64,000 nt of DNA from Streptomyces sp. PCS3-D2 (GTDB lineage Bacteria; Actinomycetota; Actinomycetes; Streptomycetales; Streptomycetaceae), in assembly GCF_000612545.2 (NCBI RefSeq), contig NZ_CP097800.1:1-64000 (forward strand). Direction: 5' to 3'. The notes beneath the pieces are model-generated. The model ran no database searches, was not told the origin of the DNA, and worked only from the letters and a program-made list of their open reading frames with translations. This document shows, piece after piece, positions 43,804-51,970 of this stretch. A program made the position numbers and the translations under genes. The stretch's first letter is position 1. Each line of letters opens with the position of its first letter.

Positions 43804-44133
43804 TGGTTTGGGCAGCAGGCCAGTCACGCGGGGCCGTGGACCCGGCAGAAGCTCCGCCGAGAGCGCCGACCACCACAACGGCACCAACGACCGCATCCAC
43901 ACCTGAGCCCGTCCGTCTGCACCCTCAGCGCGACCCCGGTTTGCCTCGTCCACGGCCGGACCGACGCCCACCAGGGAGCCGTACAGCACCCTCCCCAGCT
44001 CCCGGAACACGGGCCCAGCCACCCACCTCCTCCGGTAACAGCGGCGGGGCCGGGCCCGCCCGGCGGGACAACCCCAGAAACACGCTCCCTCCCCAGCCGC
44101 CTGAGCGGCCGGCGGCGGCGCCAGTCGGCGCAC
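43804..44133. other. Gene-free interval
   Basis: Pro/Arg-rich chance frames only; probably the scar where the rest of the CD-NTase gene was lost. Confidence 0.4.
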
Positions 44134-44442
44134 CTATCGCGGGCTCCGGGTCGGCGGCGTGTTCCGGGCGTTGTACTGCGAGACCCGCTCGGCGACGTCG
44201 CGGCAGTCGGCCGACGGGAAGGCGACGTCGGGCGCGAGCCGGAGCGCCTCGGTGATGTCCGCGCCCGGGTGCACCTCGCGGACATGGGCTCGGGCGCGGG
44301 CCCGTGCCTGGTCCGGCCGACCTCCCAGGACCAGTTCACCGAACGCCCCGCACAGGACGCACCGGACGTACGTCACCTCGACCGCGGTCCGCATCCAGTG
44401 CAGCGACCGCCCGCCTGCCAGCACAGGCAGGCTAAATGTCAC
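44134..44442 (-). CDS. Small Cys/His hypothetical protein
   Basis: 102 residues, MTFSLPVLAGGRSLHWMRTA, then VTYVRCVLCGAFGELV, ARAHVREVHPGADI and FPSADCRDVAERVSQYN. A Cys-x2-Cys followed by a His-x3-His-type pair resembles a C2H2 zinc-binding unit. Codon usage agrees with a real gene. A 7-bp stem GCCTGCC/GGCAGGC overlaps its 5' end. No family assigned. Confidence 0.45.
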   Translation of the reverse strand: MTFSLPVLAGGRSLHWMRTAVEVTYVRCVLCGAFGELVLGGRPDQARARARAHVREVHPGADITEALRLAPDVAFPSADCRDVAERVSQYNARNTPPTRSPR

Positions 44443-44490
44443 CTGTGCCGGCGTGGCGGCCGGTCCCCGACGGTCTGGTGGTTGTCCGAC

Positions 44491-45852
44491 CTACTTGCGG
44501 ACGGTGAGGGTGTAGTCGTCGCCGTTCTTTCCTGTGACCTCGATGGTCGTGCCGGATTCGGCGTCCCTGAAGCTACCGACGGAGCCGGGGCCGATGCCGA
44601 AGGTGGCGTCGTTCAGTTCGCTGCCCCCGCAGCCTCCCGAGCTGGGGCGGGCGTCCTGGATCCGGATGGGCCCGCTCCCGGACTCGGTGGCGGTGTCGAC
44701 GGTGTAGATCAGGACTCCGGTCGCACAGGCTCTGGCGTCATTGCCCTGTTTGGAGCGGACCTCGGCCACGACGGCCCGGGTGGGACCGGTCTTCACCACC
44801 GTCATCTTCTTCCCGCCGGGCTTCTCCACCGGCGTGAGGGTCGCGGTGGAGGTACCCGGACCGTCGACGCAGTCGACCTGCTCGTCCCCGATCCAGTGCT
44901 GCTTCCACTTGTGCCATGCCGTCATGTCCGGGCTCGGCCCCGATATGAGGCCCATGACGTCCCAGCCCCCTACGAAGGGGTGGCCGCTGCCACCACCGGC
45001 GTAGGAGTACAGGTCGGGCAGGCCCATGGCGTGCCCGGTCTCGTGATTGAGGACCTTCGCACCCCAGGAGTGCATGTCCTGCCCGAAGGTGACGGTCTTG
45101 GGGATGGTGGTGCCGTCGGCCGCGGTGACCGACCCCATGAACGTCGGGGAGAAGGAGATCGCCGAGGCACGTTTGGTCGGGACGATGTAGAAGGCCTGGC
45201 TGCCGCGGAAGTCCACCGAACGCCCGACCGCCCGGATGGCGTCCTCGATGTATTGCTGGTGGGCCGCGGCGCTCAGCCCCCGCTGGTAGCCGTAGCTGTC
45301 CGAGGACCTCGGCATGCGGTAGAAGCGGCTGGTGTCGGCGTTGACGGTCAGGTTCAGCTTGCCGAACGAGGCAGTGCGGAACCACTGGGTCGACTCGGGA
45401 ACCAGCCGGTCGCGCAGAGCGGCCGGGGAGTCGTCCGCAGGCGCGTCGGGAAAGTCCACGAAGATCATCGTGGTTTTGACGTTGCCGACGCTCGGGGTGA
45501 AGCCCGCTCGGGGACCGAAGCCCTCGGACAGGTGGGCGCCGGTCGCCGGCAGCTTGCAGGCCGCGGCAGGCCCCGCTGCAGGTTCCTGGGACGCCGCTGC
45601 CTCGTCCGCGTCCTCGGCGTCGGGGGCCTCGGACTCCCCGGTCGCTGCGGCGGCGTCGTTCTCGCCGCGGGGAGACTCGACGGCCCGGGGGGCTTCGGTC
45701 ATGGCACCTTGGCGGCTGCGCGATGCGGCGGCTTCGGGGGCGACGGCGGAGGCGTTCTCGCTGCTGACGGCTAGGTGTAGGCCGCCCCCGACGACGAGTG
45801 CTGACGTCAGCACAACCCCTGCCATGCGCTGTTTGCGGCGGTGACGTGCCAT
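44491..45852 (-). CDS. Secreted M6-like metalloprotease
   Basis: A 453-residue intact protein. MARHRRKQRMAGVVLTSALV is the signal start, followed by an acidic Ala/Glu/Asp-rich propeptide-like stretch to about residue 95. The catalytic domain reads VKTTMIFVDFPDAPADD, TQWFRTASFGKLNLTVNAD and the zinc site LNHETGHAMGLPDLYSY, then FVGGWDVMGLISGPSPDMTAW, as in immune-inhibitor-A/M6 peptidases. A C-terminal beta domain (ending NGDDYTLTVRK) follows. It is a secreted zinc endopeptidase; its substrate is unknown. Confidence 0.88.
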   Translation of the reverse strand: MARHRRKQRMAGVVLTSALVVGGGLHLAVSSENASAVAPEAAASRSRQGAMTEAPRAVESPRGENDAAAATGESEAPDAEDADEAAASQEPAAGPAAACKLPATGAHLSEGFGPRAGFTPSVGNVKTTMIFVDFPDAPADDSPAALRDRLVPESTQWFRTASFGKLNLTVNADTSRFYRMPRSSDSYGYQRGLSAAAHQQYIEDAIRAVGRSVDFRGSQAFYIVPTKRASAISFSPTFMGSVTAADGTTIPKTVTFGQDMHSWGAKVLNHETGHAMGLPDLYSYAGGGSGHPFVGGWDVMGLISGPSPDMTAWHKWKQHWIGDEQVDCVDGPGTSTATLTPVEKPGGKKMTVVKTGPTRAVVAEVRSKQGNDARACATGVLIYTVDTATESGSGPIRIQDARPSSGGCGGSELNDATFGIGPGSVGSFRDAESGTTIEVTGKNGDDYTLTVRK

Positions 45853-46492
45853 GGAACTTTTCTCCTTCGATCATTACTCAAGCGAGGCCAACTGCTGTTG
45901 CAGTAAGGCCGAATCGGCGCTGCGCGGACTCACAGCGCAGGGCCGTACAGGACGTGGATGCCGTCATGGTGGATGTGGGACCGTGTGCCAGGAGTGCGCC
46001 CTGGATCCGAGATGAATCCCGGTCAGGCGGTCGGTCATGACCGGCTCGGATGAAGGGCGGGGGGGCTCCGCCGGGCGGTTGCCGACACGCACCGGCTGCT
46101 GCGCGGCGGGGGCCTGGTTCCCCGTCGAGTGGCCCGCCGCCTCCCTCCGCAGCGGGACCGGCGTTGTCACCCCGGGTGGCATGGCCGAACTGGAGCCCCC
46201 CGTTCGTTCTGCGATGACGGCCTGCTGCAGTCGGCTGGCGGCGTCTGTGGGGAACAGCCCGGGTCGAGTGCGAGCGGCGCACTGACGGCCGTCACACCCG
46301 GCCGGCCGGCGGCCCACGATCAGCTCGGCGGGCGTGGATTTGACGCTGCCGGAGCCGGTGCGCCCCCGTCAGCGGCGTGAACACACAGGCTCACCCGTCT
46401 GCAGCGACGGGGCAGGAAGCCTGCCCGGCCCACCCTCCGCGCTCGTGCGGTCAGCGATGTCCCGGCCCCATGACCAAGGTCTCGCCGCACGG
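45853..46492. other. Gene-free interval
   Basis: 640 bp between the M6 protease start and the end of the thioredoxin-fusion gene. It should contain the promoter of the protease. No gene or repeat is supported. Confidence 0.45.
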
Positions 46493-47701
46493 TCAAGGCG
46501 CAGGCACGGGCACGCAGGTGAGGTACAGCTCGATGGGCGGGAAGCAGACGCCGTCCTGACACACCTGCACGCTGACTTCGAGGTCGAGGCAGTCACCCGT
46601 GCCCACAAGATCCATTGCGATCAGCACGGCTCCGGTCACCTGGACGTCGGCAGCGTGTGGAAAGACCGGTTCCCCGACGAAACGCCACGAGGATCCCTCG
46701 GGCAGCGTGACGCTGACGGGGCGCCCTTCGGTGCTGCCAGGCGTGAAGGCGTGAGCCCTTTCAGGAAGCGTCAGTACGAGATATGCGGTCACGTTGCCCT
46801 CACCGCGATGCCTGGCCTCCAGGGCCGCCTCGACCACTCCCCCGGGCTCCTGCACGCCCTGGTCCTCCTCGGTCAGCAAGTGGAGCAACTCGCGGGAGGC
46901 CCACTGACCATTGATCTCGGTGTCGGGCAGGGACACGTGCAGCGCTCGAATCGCCTCCTCGAAGGCGAGGGCACCGTCGTCGTACTCGTCGTCGGGTTCT
47001 TCCACCTGCAGGTGGCGCAGCCTGCGCAAAGCAGACAGTCGTGCCACCTGGCCGGCGTCGAGGCCCGGGGCGTCCAGCTCAAGGAAGGACAGGCCGGTGA
47101 GCCGTACCACCAGGCTCAGGTCGACCGGGGTCTCGCTGGAGATGATCAGGCCGTCCAGGGCGTCGGGGCATACTCCGGCCAGGGCGTGTAGTTCCTCCGC
47201 GGTGCGGACCTCAGCCACGGCGGAGTGCCCGCCCGGGACAGCGATCGTGACTTCGGGCACGCCCGCTTCATCGCGGGGCTTGGCCGCAGGCTTGATCGTC
47301 ACGGTGGGGCCGGTGCCGCACAGCACCAGGCTTCGTTTCGGAGGCGGGGCCGGGTTCGAGGCATCGGGCTCGGCAGGTGCGGCGCCGGGCCCCGTCGTAT
47401 AGAGGGCATCGAGGCCGGCCGCGACCTTCTCGAGGCCGTCCGGCCCGGCGAGCCTGAGGACGGGGGCGCCGTCCGCGAACAGCACCAGGGTGGGCAGCGA
47501 TTCGATGTCATAGCGGTCGGACAGTTCCGGGTGCGCGTCGAAGTCGACGGACACCACGCGCAGCCTGTCCTGCTCCGCCTGTGCGAACCGCTCCAGTTCC
47601 GGCGCGAGGTCGCCGCACGGCCCGCACCATTCGGCGCTGAAGTCCACCAGTACCGGCCGCGCCTCGTCGGCAAGTATCTCGTCGAAGTGTGCCCGGCTCA
47701 T
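46493..47701 (-). CDS. Thioredoxin-domain protein with C-terminal DsbD-like region
   Basis: About 402 residues. The thioredoxin fold comes first: FDEILADEARPVLVDFSAEW, the active site WCGPC, YDIESLPTLVLFADGAPV. A middle domain with leucine-rich-repeat-like spacing (GLIISSETPVDLSLVV, LTGLSFLELDAPGL, LSALRRLRHLQVEEP) follows. The last 120 residues end VSVQVCQDGVCFPPIELYL, the Cys-bearing signature of the DsbD N-terminal domain. No signal peptide is seen, so it is probably cytoplasmic. The ATG at 47699-47701 is preferred because AAGGGA lies upstream; a start 21 bp earlier is possible. A dithiol-disulfide exchange role is inferred. Confidence 0.78.
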   Translation of the reverse strand: MSRAHFDEILADEARPVLVDFSAEWCGPCGDLAPELERFAQAEQDRLRVVSVDFDAHPELSDRYDIESLPTLVLFADGAPVLRLAGPDGLEKVAAGLDALYTTGPGAAPAEPDASNPAPPPKRSLVLCGTGPTVTIKPAAKPRDEAGVPEVTIAVPGGHSAVAEVRTAEELHALAGVCPDALDGLIISSETPVDLSLVVRLTGLSFLELDAPGLDAGQVARLSALRRLRHLQVEEPDDEYDDGALAFEEAIRALHVSLPDTEINGQWASRELLHLLTEEDQGVQEPGGVVEAALEARHRGEGNVTAYLVLTLPERAHAFTPGSTEGRPVSVTLPEGSSWRFVGEPVFPHAADVQVTGAVLIAMDLVGTGDCLDLEVSVQVCQDGVCFPPIELYLTCVPVPAP

Positions 47702-47959
47702 CACAGCTGTTCCCTTGTCCATACGTACTCATTTCCACTCATCGTCGATTGCAGGAAGCCCGAGACCGTGCCGGCTGGACCGCCACCCCAGGAATGTTTT
47801 GGTATGCCGCTCAGGGTCGCCGGCCGGGCTCGCGAATGGCGCTCTGCGGCGCCTGTCCGTCGGCGATGGAAAGCGGGCTTCTCCTCGGTCAGGACGACGT
47901 CCCGTGTGACCAAAAGACTTCCTCGACGTGTGGCGAAAATCCAGTCCTTTTGTGTTTCT

Positions 47960-47997
47960 CCGTCGAAGTGATGAGGCTGATTCCACCCCTTCGACGG
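47960..47997. promoter_or_regulatory. 9-bp inverted repeat upstream of the DUF418 operon
   Basis: CCGTCGAAG (47960-47968) and CTTCGACGG (47989-47997) are exact complements separated by 20 nt, centred 55 bp before the DUF418 start. It could be an operator for the response regulator of the same operon, or a leader hairpin. Confidence 0.45.
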
Positions 47998-48032
47998 AGG
48001 CAGCCCCCAGCTCAGCCCTCTAGCCTTCCGGC

Positions 48033-49310
48033 ATGCGAAATTCCCATAGTTCCGCGCGTGTTCAGTCCCTGGACGTACTGCGCGGCACAGCCATCATCGG
48101 CACCCTGCTGACCAACATCTGGATATTCACCCAGATCACGGATTCACACGAATCGGTTCGCGGAGCACCCGCCGGCCTCTTCGGGAACTCGCTGAACACA
48201 GGAATCGCCGATGTTTCCGACATGCTTTCCAACGGAAAGTTTCTGTCCCTCTTGTCGATTCTCTTCGGCGTCGGCATGGCGATCCAGTTCGAGTCCGCGA
48301 TGCGTCACGGACACCGGTGGCCCTGGCGCTACGAATGGCGTTCGCTGCTACTCCTGGCGGACGGCTTCCTGCACTTCGCGCTGGTCGTGGAATTCGACAT
48401 CCTCATGGGCTATGCGCTGGTGGCGATGGTGGTCGCCCCTCTGCTGCTGTTGCGTACCCGTTGGCTGGTCCTCGCGGGGGTGGTCGCGGGAGCGTTCCAT
48501 CTGTTCATGCAGTTCGGCGAGGCGAGCACGTCCCTGAACGCCGGCTCCGTGGCCGAAGCACCGGAGCGACTTCCGGCCGGTGATTCGATTGCCCGAGGCG
48601 GAGACGGCGGGGCTGCGTCCCTGGGCTACTTCGACCAGGTCGCCCACCGGCTGGGCAATTTCTGGGAACTGCGGGCAGAGGCATTCCAGATCGCTCCCCC
48701 GCTGACGGCCTTCTTGCTCATCATGGGTGTTCTGATGTGGCGGGCCGGGCTGTTCACGGCAGACGAGCGTGCCAAGCGGCTCAGCACGTGGCTGGCCGTG
48801 GGCGGTCTGGGCGTCGGGGTCCCGGCGATGCTGTGGCCCCGCCTTTCTCTGCCCGGCGCCGAAGTGCTCGATTCTCTGGCCCGCTACACCGTCGCCCCGA
48901 TCGTGGCCTTCGGCTACCTGGGCCTGATCCTCATCCTTCTGCGCCGCGGTGGTGGTAAGAGCCCTCTCTCCCGCCATATGGCCGCCGTGGGCCGGACGGC
49001 GCTGTCCTGCTACATGCTGCAGAACGTCCTCGCGATGATCGCCTTCAGTACCTGGGGGCTACACCTGGGACCGCTGGACAGCGTCGGAACGATCATCGCC
49101 TGGGCCGTGATCAGCGCGATACTGATGCTGGCCGCATCGCTGTGGCTACGGCGCTTCCGACAGGGGCCGTTCGAACTGGCGTGGAAGGCCGCGGTCGAGG
49201 CGCCCTTCCGCCGACGGGACCGCATGCGGGCCGAGAAGGCCGCAGCACACCAGCGGGCACAGGGAGAGCGGCATCACAACGACAACAACGCCCCGACCGG
49301 GGCGACGTAA
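48033..49310 (+). CDS. DUF418 membrane protein
   Basis: 425 residues, intact, with about ten membrane segments. The start is typical of the DUF418/YeiB group: RVQSLDVLRGTAIIGTLLTN. Further landmarks are SNGKFLSLLSILFGVGMAIQ and SPLSRHMAAVGRTALSCYML then QNVLAMIAF, like the acyltransferase-3 fold. Function is unknown; an envelope acyl-transfer or transport role has been proposed for related folds. First gene of an operon: the kinase starts 10 bp after its stop. Confidence 0.88.
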   Translation: MRNSHSSARVQSLDVLRGTAIIGTLLTNIWIFTQITDSHESVRGAPAGLFGNSLNTGIADVSDMLSNGKFLSLLSILFGVGMAIQFESAMRHGHRWPWRYEWRSLLLLADGFLHFALVVEFDILMGYALVAMVVAPLLLLRTRWLVLAGVVAGAFHLFMQFGEASTSLNAGSVAEAPERLPAGDSIARGGDGGAASLGYFDQVAHRLGNFWELRAEAFQIAPPLTAFLLIMGVLMWRAGLFTADERAKRLSTWLAVGGLGVGVPAMLWPRLSLPGAEVLDSLARYTVAPIVAFGYLGLILILLRRGGGKSPLSRHMAAVGRTALSCYMLQNVLAMIAFSTWGLHLGPLDSVGTIIAWAVISAILMLAASLWLRRFRQGPFELAWKAAVEAPFRRRDRMRAEKAAAHQRAQGERHHNDNNAPTGAT

Positions 49311-49320
49311 CGGAGTCCTC

Positions 49321-50562
49321 ATGTCCAGCAGGTCGACGAGATCGTCGGCAGCGGCGCACCCCCGTGTTCCAGGTGCGCCCCGTTCGCATCGTCTGACGGT
49401 GGCGGCTCTGGTCGCCGTAGCGGCCGCGATCGATCTCGGTGACCTGTACTGGATCGGGTTCACGGTGGAACGGCTGGCGGTCATCGTCGCCGCCGGAGCC
49501 GGACTGGGTGCGGCCGTCGCGCTGCGCCGCACGCGTCCGGTCGCGGCGCTGGCGGTGGCCGGTCTGGGGTATCTGGCCGCTTGGGTCGCATCGGCTTCCC
49601 TTCACGAGGCCTGGCTGCTTCCCGCCATGGCACAGTCCGCCGTATGGGTGGTGGTGTTCAGCCACATCGCCGAGGGGACCAGCCGGATGCGGCTCGTCTC
49701 CCTCGCCGTTCTGAGCGCCTGCACGGCTCTGGAGGCGATACAGGACATATGGCTGCTTGACCAGGATGGTGCCGGGCCAACGGGGCTCTTCTTCAGCGCT
49801 ATGACCTACACGCTGGTCCCGCTGGTCCTGTGCGCGGCGGCCGACGCGGTGCGCGGGCGCGTTCAACTGGCCACGGCGCAGGCCGAGCAGGCCGAGCGGA
49901 TGCGTGAACTGGACACACAGGCCGCCGCGCACGATGAGCGGTTGCGCATCGCGCGGGAGTTGCACGATGTCGTCGCCAACAGACTGAGCGCGGTAACCAT
50001 GCGGATCACCGCCGCCGGCCACGTCCGCAGGCTTCCCGCGACGGCGGAGAGCAAGGTACTCGACGAGATCGGCAAGGAGCTCGACACCGCGCTCGACGAG
50101 CTGCGCAGCATGCTGGGCGCCCTGCGCGGAGCCCGGGACGGCGCCGACAACACGGCCCCGCCCTCGCTGAGGAACGCGAAGGAACTCGCCGACCTCGCCC
50201 GCCGAACCGGTGCCCGGGTGGACTTCGTCGTCCACGGGACCCCGGTGCCGCTGCCCAGCATGGTGGACCTGACGGCCTACCGCATCCTCCAGGAGGCCCT
50301 TGCCAACGTGACCCGCCACGCCCGCCCGCCGCACGCGACCGTCACGATCGACTACCGGCAGGAAGGAGTGCACCTGCGCGTCGATGACGACGGCACACAC
50401 ACAGCACCGCCCTCGCCGCCGCCGTCGCGATCGGGCCATGGGATCATCGGGATGCGCGAACGCGCGGCGCTGTGCGGCGGCCGGGCCACTGCGGGCATCC
50501 GCCAGGGTGGGGGCTGGACCGTCGAAGCGACGCTGCCCCTACCAGCACCAAGGACCCCATGA
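49321..50562 (+). CDS. NarL-family sensor histidine kinase
   Basis: 413 residues. Five or six N-terminal membrane helices (VAALVAVAAAIDLGDLYWIG to YTLVPLVLCAAADAV) lead to a HisKA_3 domain: ERLRIARELHDVVANRLSAV with the phosphoaccepting His, then the HATPase_c N-box AYRILQEALANVTRHA and G-box SGHGIIGMRERAALCGG. It senses an unknown signal at the membrane. It is translated 10 bp after DUF418, and its stop overlaps the response regulator start (ATGA). Confidence 0.93.
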   Translation: MSSRSTRSSAAAHPRVPGAPRSHRLTVAALVAVAAAIDLGDLYWIGFTVERLAVIVAAGAGLGAAVALRRTRPVAALAVAGLGYLAAWVASASLHEAWLLPAMAQSAVWVVVFSHIAEGTSRMRLVSLAVLSACTALEAIQDIWLLDQDGAGPTGLFFSAMTYTLVPLVLCAAADAVRGRVQLATAQAEQAERMRELDTQAAAHDERLRIARELHDVVANRLSAVTMRITAAGHVRRLPATAESKVLDEIGKELDTALDELRSMLGALRGARDGADNTAPPSLRNAKELADLARRTGARVDFVVHGTPVPLPSMVDLTAYRILQEALANVTRHARPPHATVTIDYRQEGVHLRVDDDGTHTAPPSPPPSRSGHGIIGMRERAALCGGRATAGIRQGGGWTVEATLPLPAPRTP

Positions 50563-51197
50563 CAGTCTCGATACTCCTCGCCGACGACCAGGACATGGTG
50601 CGCACCAGCATGCGCATCATGATCGATGTCGAACCGGACCTGGAAGTGGTCGGCGAAGCCGCCGACGGACACACGGCGGTGGAGCTCGCCGCCCGTCTCC
50701 ACCCCGATGTCGTGGTCATGGACATCCGGATGCCGCACATGGACGGCGTGGACGCCACACGCCGGATCACGGACCGGCCGGACGCCCCGGCCGTCCTGGC
50801 TCTGACAACCTTCGACCTCGACGAGTACCTCTTCGGAGTGCTGCGCGCCGGCGCAGCCGGCTTCGTCCTCAAACACGACCCTGCCACCACCCTGCTGGAA
50901 GGCATCCGGGCCGTCGCCCGAGGAGAGGGCTTCGTCTCGCCCGGTCCCACGATGAGACTCATCACCCAGGTCACGAAGAGCGACACCGAGTCAGCAGCCC
51001 TGCCCGATGGCCTGACCCCCCGAGAACGCGACGTACTGGCACTCCTGGGACAGGCCATGAGCAACGCTCAGATCGCCCGCAGGCTCCACATCGAGGAAAG
51101 CACCGTCAAGACCCACGTCCAGAGCGTGCTGGCCAAGCTGGACGTCCGCACCCGCGTCCAGGCCGCTCTGGTGGCCAGCCGGGCCGGGCTGGTCTGA
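50559..51197 (+). CDS. NarL/FixJ-family response regulator
   Basis: 212 residues. The receiver domain has ILLADDQDMVRTSMRIMI, the phosphoacceptor Asp in HPDVVVMDIRMPHMDGV and the conserved Lys in GFVLKHDP. The LuxR HTH reads LTPRERDVLALLGQAMSNAQ and STVKTHVQSVLAKLDVRTR. It pairs with the kinase just upstream by a 4-bp overlap. The DUF418 operon itself is a plausible target. Confidence 0.94.
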   Translation: MTVSILLADDQDMVRTSMRIMIDVEPDLEVVGEAADGHTAVELAARLHPDVVVMDIRMPHMDGVDATRRITDRPDAPAVLALTTFDLDEYLFGVLRAGAAGFVLKHDPATTLLEGIRAVARGEGFVSPGPTMRLITQVTKSDTESAALPDGLTPRERDVLALLGQAMSNAQIARRLHIEESTVKTHVQSVLAKLDVRTRVQAALVASRAGLV

Positions 51198-51210
51198 CTG
51201 GTGTGGGGGG

Positions 51211-51461
51211 GTGCCCAGTTCCTTGACGATTCTGCATCTCGGCCGGCTCCACCACGGTGGCCGCGGAACGGACACGGCCGCCCTCGTCCCCTTCGCCGCC
51301 ACACTCAGCGGTACCGCCGCCGGGACGGCAGCCGCAGCGGGCAAGACCATCGGCACCACGCTGGTGCTCGCCGGCATCGGCACGTACGGCCTCCTGCCCT
51401 CCCAGCCCGAACACGACGAGGTGAAGCCCCCGCCGGCAGTCGCACGGGGGCTGTCATGTCA
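51211..51461 (+). other. Short stretch of unknown origin before IS fragments
   Basis: An open frame reads TILHLGRLHHGGRGTD, then an Ala/Gly-rich hydrophobic part (AATLSGTAAGTAAAAGKTIG, TLVLAGIGTYGLLP). It may be the remnant of a small exported or membrane gene cut by the IS6 fragment; not assigned. Confidence 0.3.
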
Positions 51462-51535
51462 GCCGGTGGGTGAGATGAAGATCGGCGGTGAGCGGCAGTA
51501 CCTGTGGCGGGCCATTGACCAGCACGGTGACGTCC
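51462..51535 (+). pseudogene. IS6-family transposase fragment
   Basis: VGEMKIGGERQYLWRAIDQHGDV matches the DDE-domain opening of IS6-type transposases (KVNGERKYLWRAVDQDGNV). Only about 23 codons survive before IS5-type sequence takes over. Confidence 0.7.
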
Positions 51536-51920
51536 CGGACGGCACGTGGGACGGATCCTGCGTGCTGTCCAGGCGGACGCCGATCTCCAGGGCCGGATCG
51601 ACTGGAGCACGGTCAGCCTCGATTCGCCGTCCTGCCGTGCCCATCAGCACTCGGCCGGGGCATGCAAGCAAAGGCCGCGCATCCCGAAAAGGACGACGCC
51701 TCGGCACCACCGACCCGACGAAGGACTCGGACGGTCCCGGGGCGGACTGACCTGCAAGATCCACCTCGCCAGTGAGGGCGGCTGCCCGCCTATGGCGTTT
51801 CTGCTCACGCCCGGCCAGTGGGGCGACGCCCCGCAAATGCTCGAGGTCCTCGAACGCGTCGCCGTTCCCCGACCGCAGGGCGGACGGCCACGCACCCGGC
51901 CCGCAAACGTTGGCAGGTTG
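51536..51920 (+). pseudogene. IS5-family transposase, internal fragment
   Basis: DRILRAVQADADLQGRIDWS, then SLDSPSCRAHQHSAGACKQR, DEGLGRSRGGLTCKIHLASE and FLLTPGQWGDAPQMLEVLER, VPRPQGGRPRTRPANV. This is the central part of an IS5-type transposase; the N-terminus and the C-terminal catalytic Glu region are missing. It abuts the 3' end of the next gene. Confidence 0.85.
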
Positions 51921-51970
51921 GGTAAGGATGCTGGATTGCTCTCCGCATCGGAAGGCATCGCGCCTTCGTT

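Noticed and set aside
43501-44133. Minus-strand frame opposite the CD-NTase fragment
   Set aside because: The plus-strand frame carries the GS/DxD motif; the opposite frame has no support.
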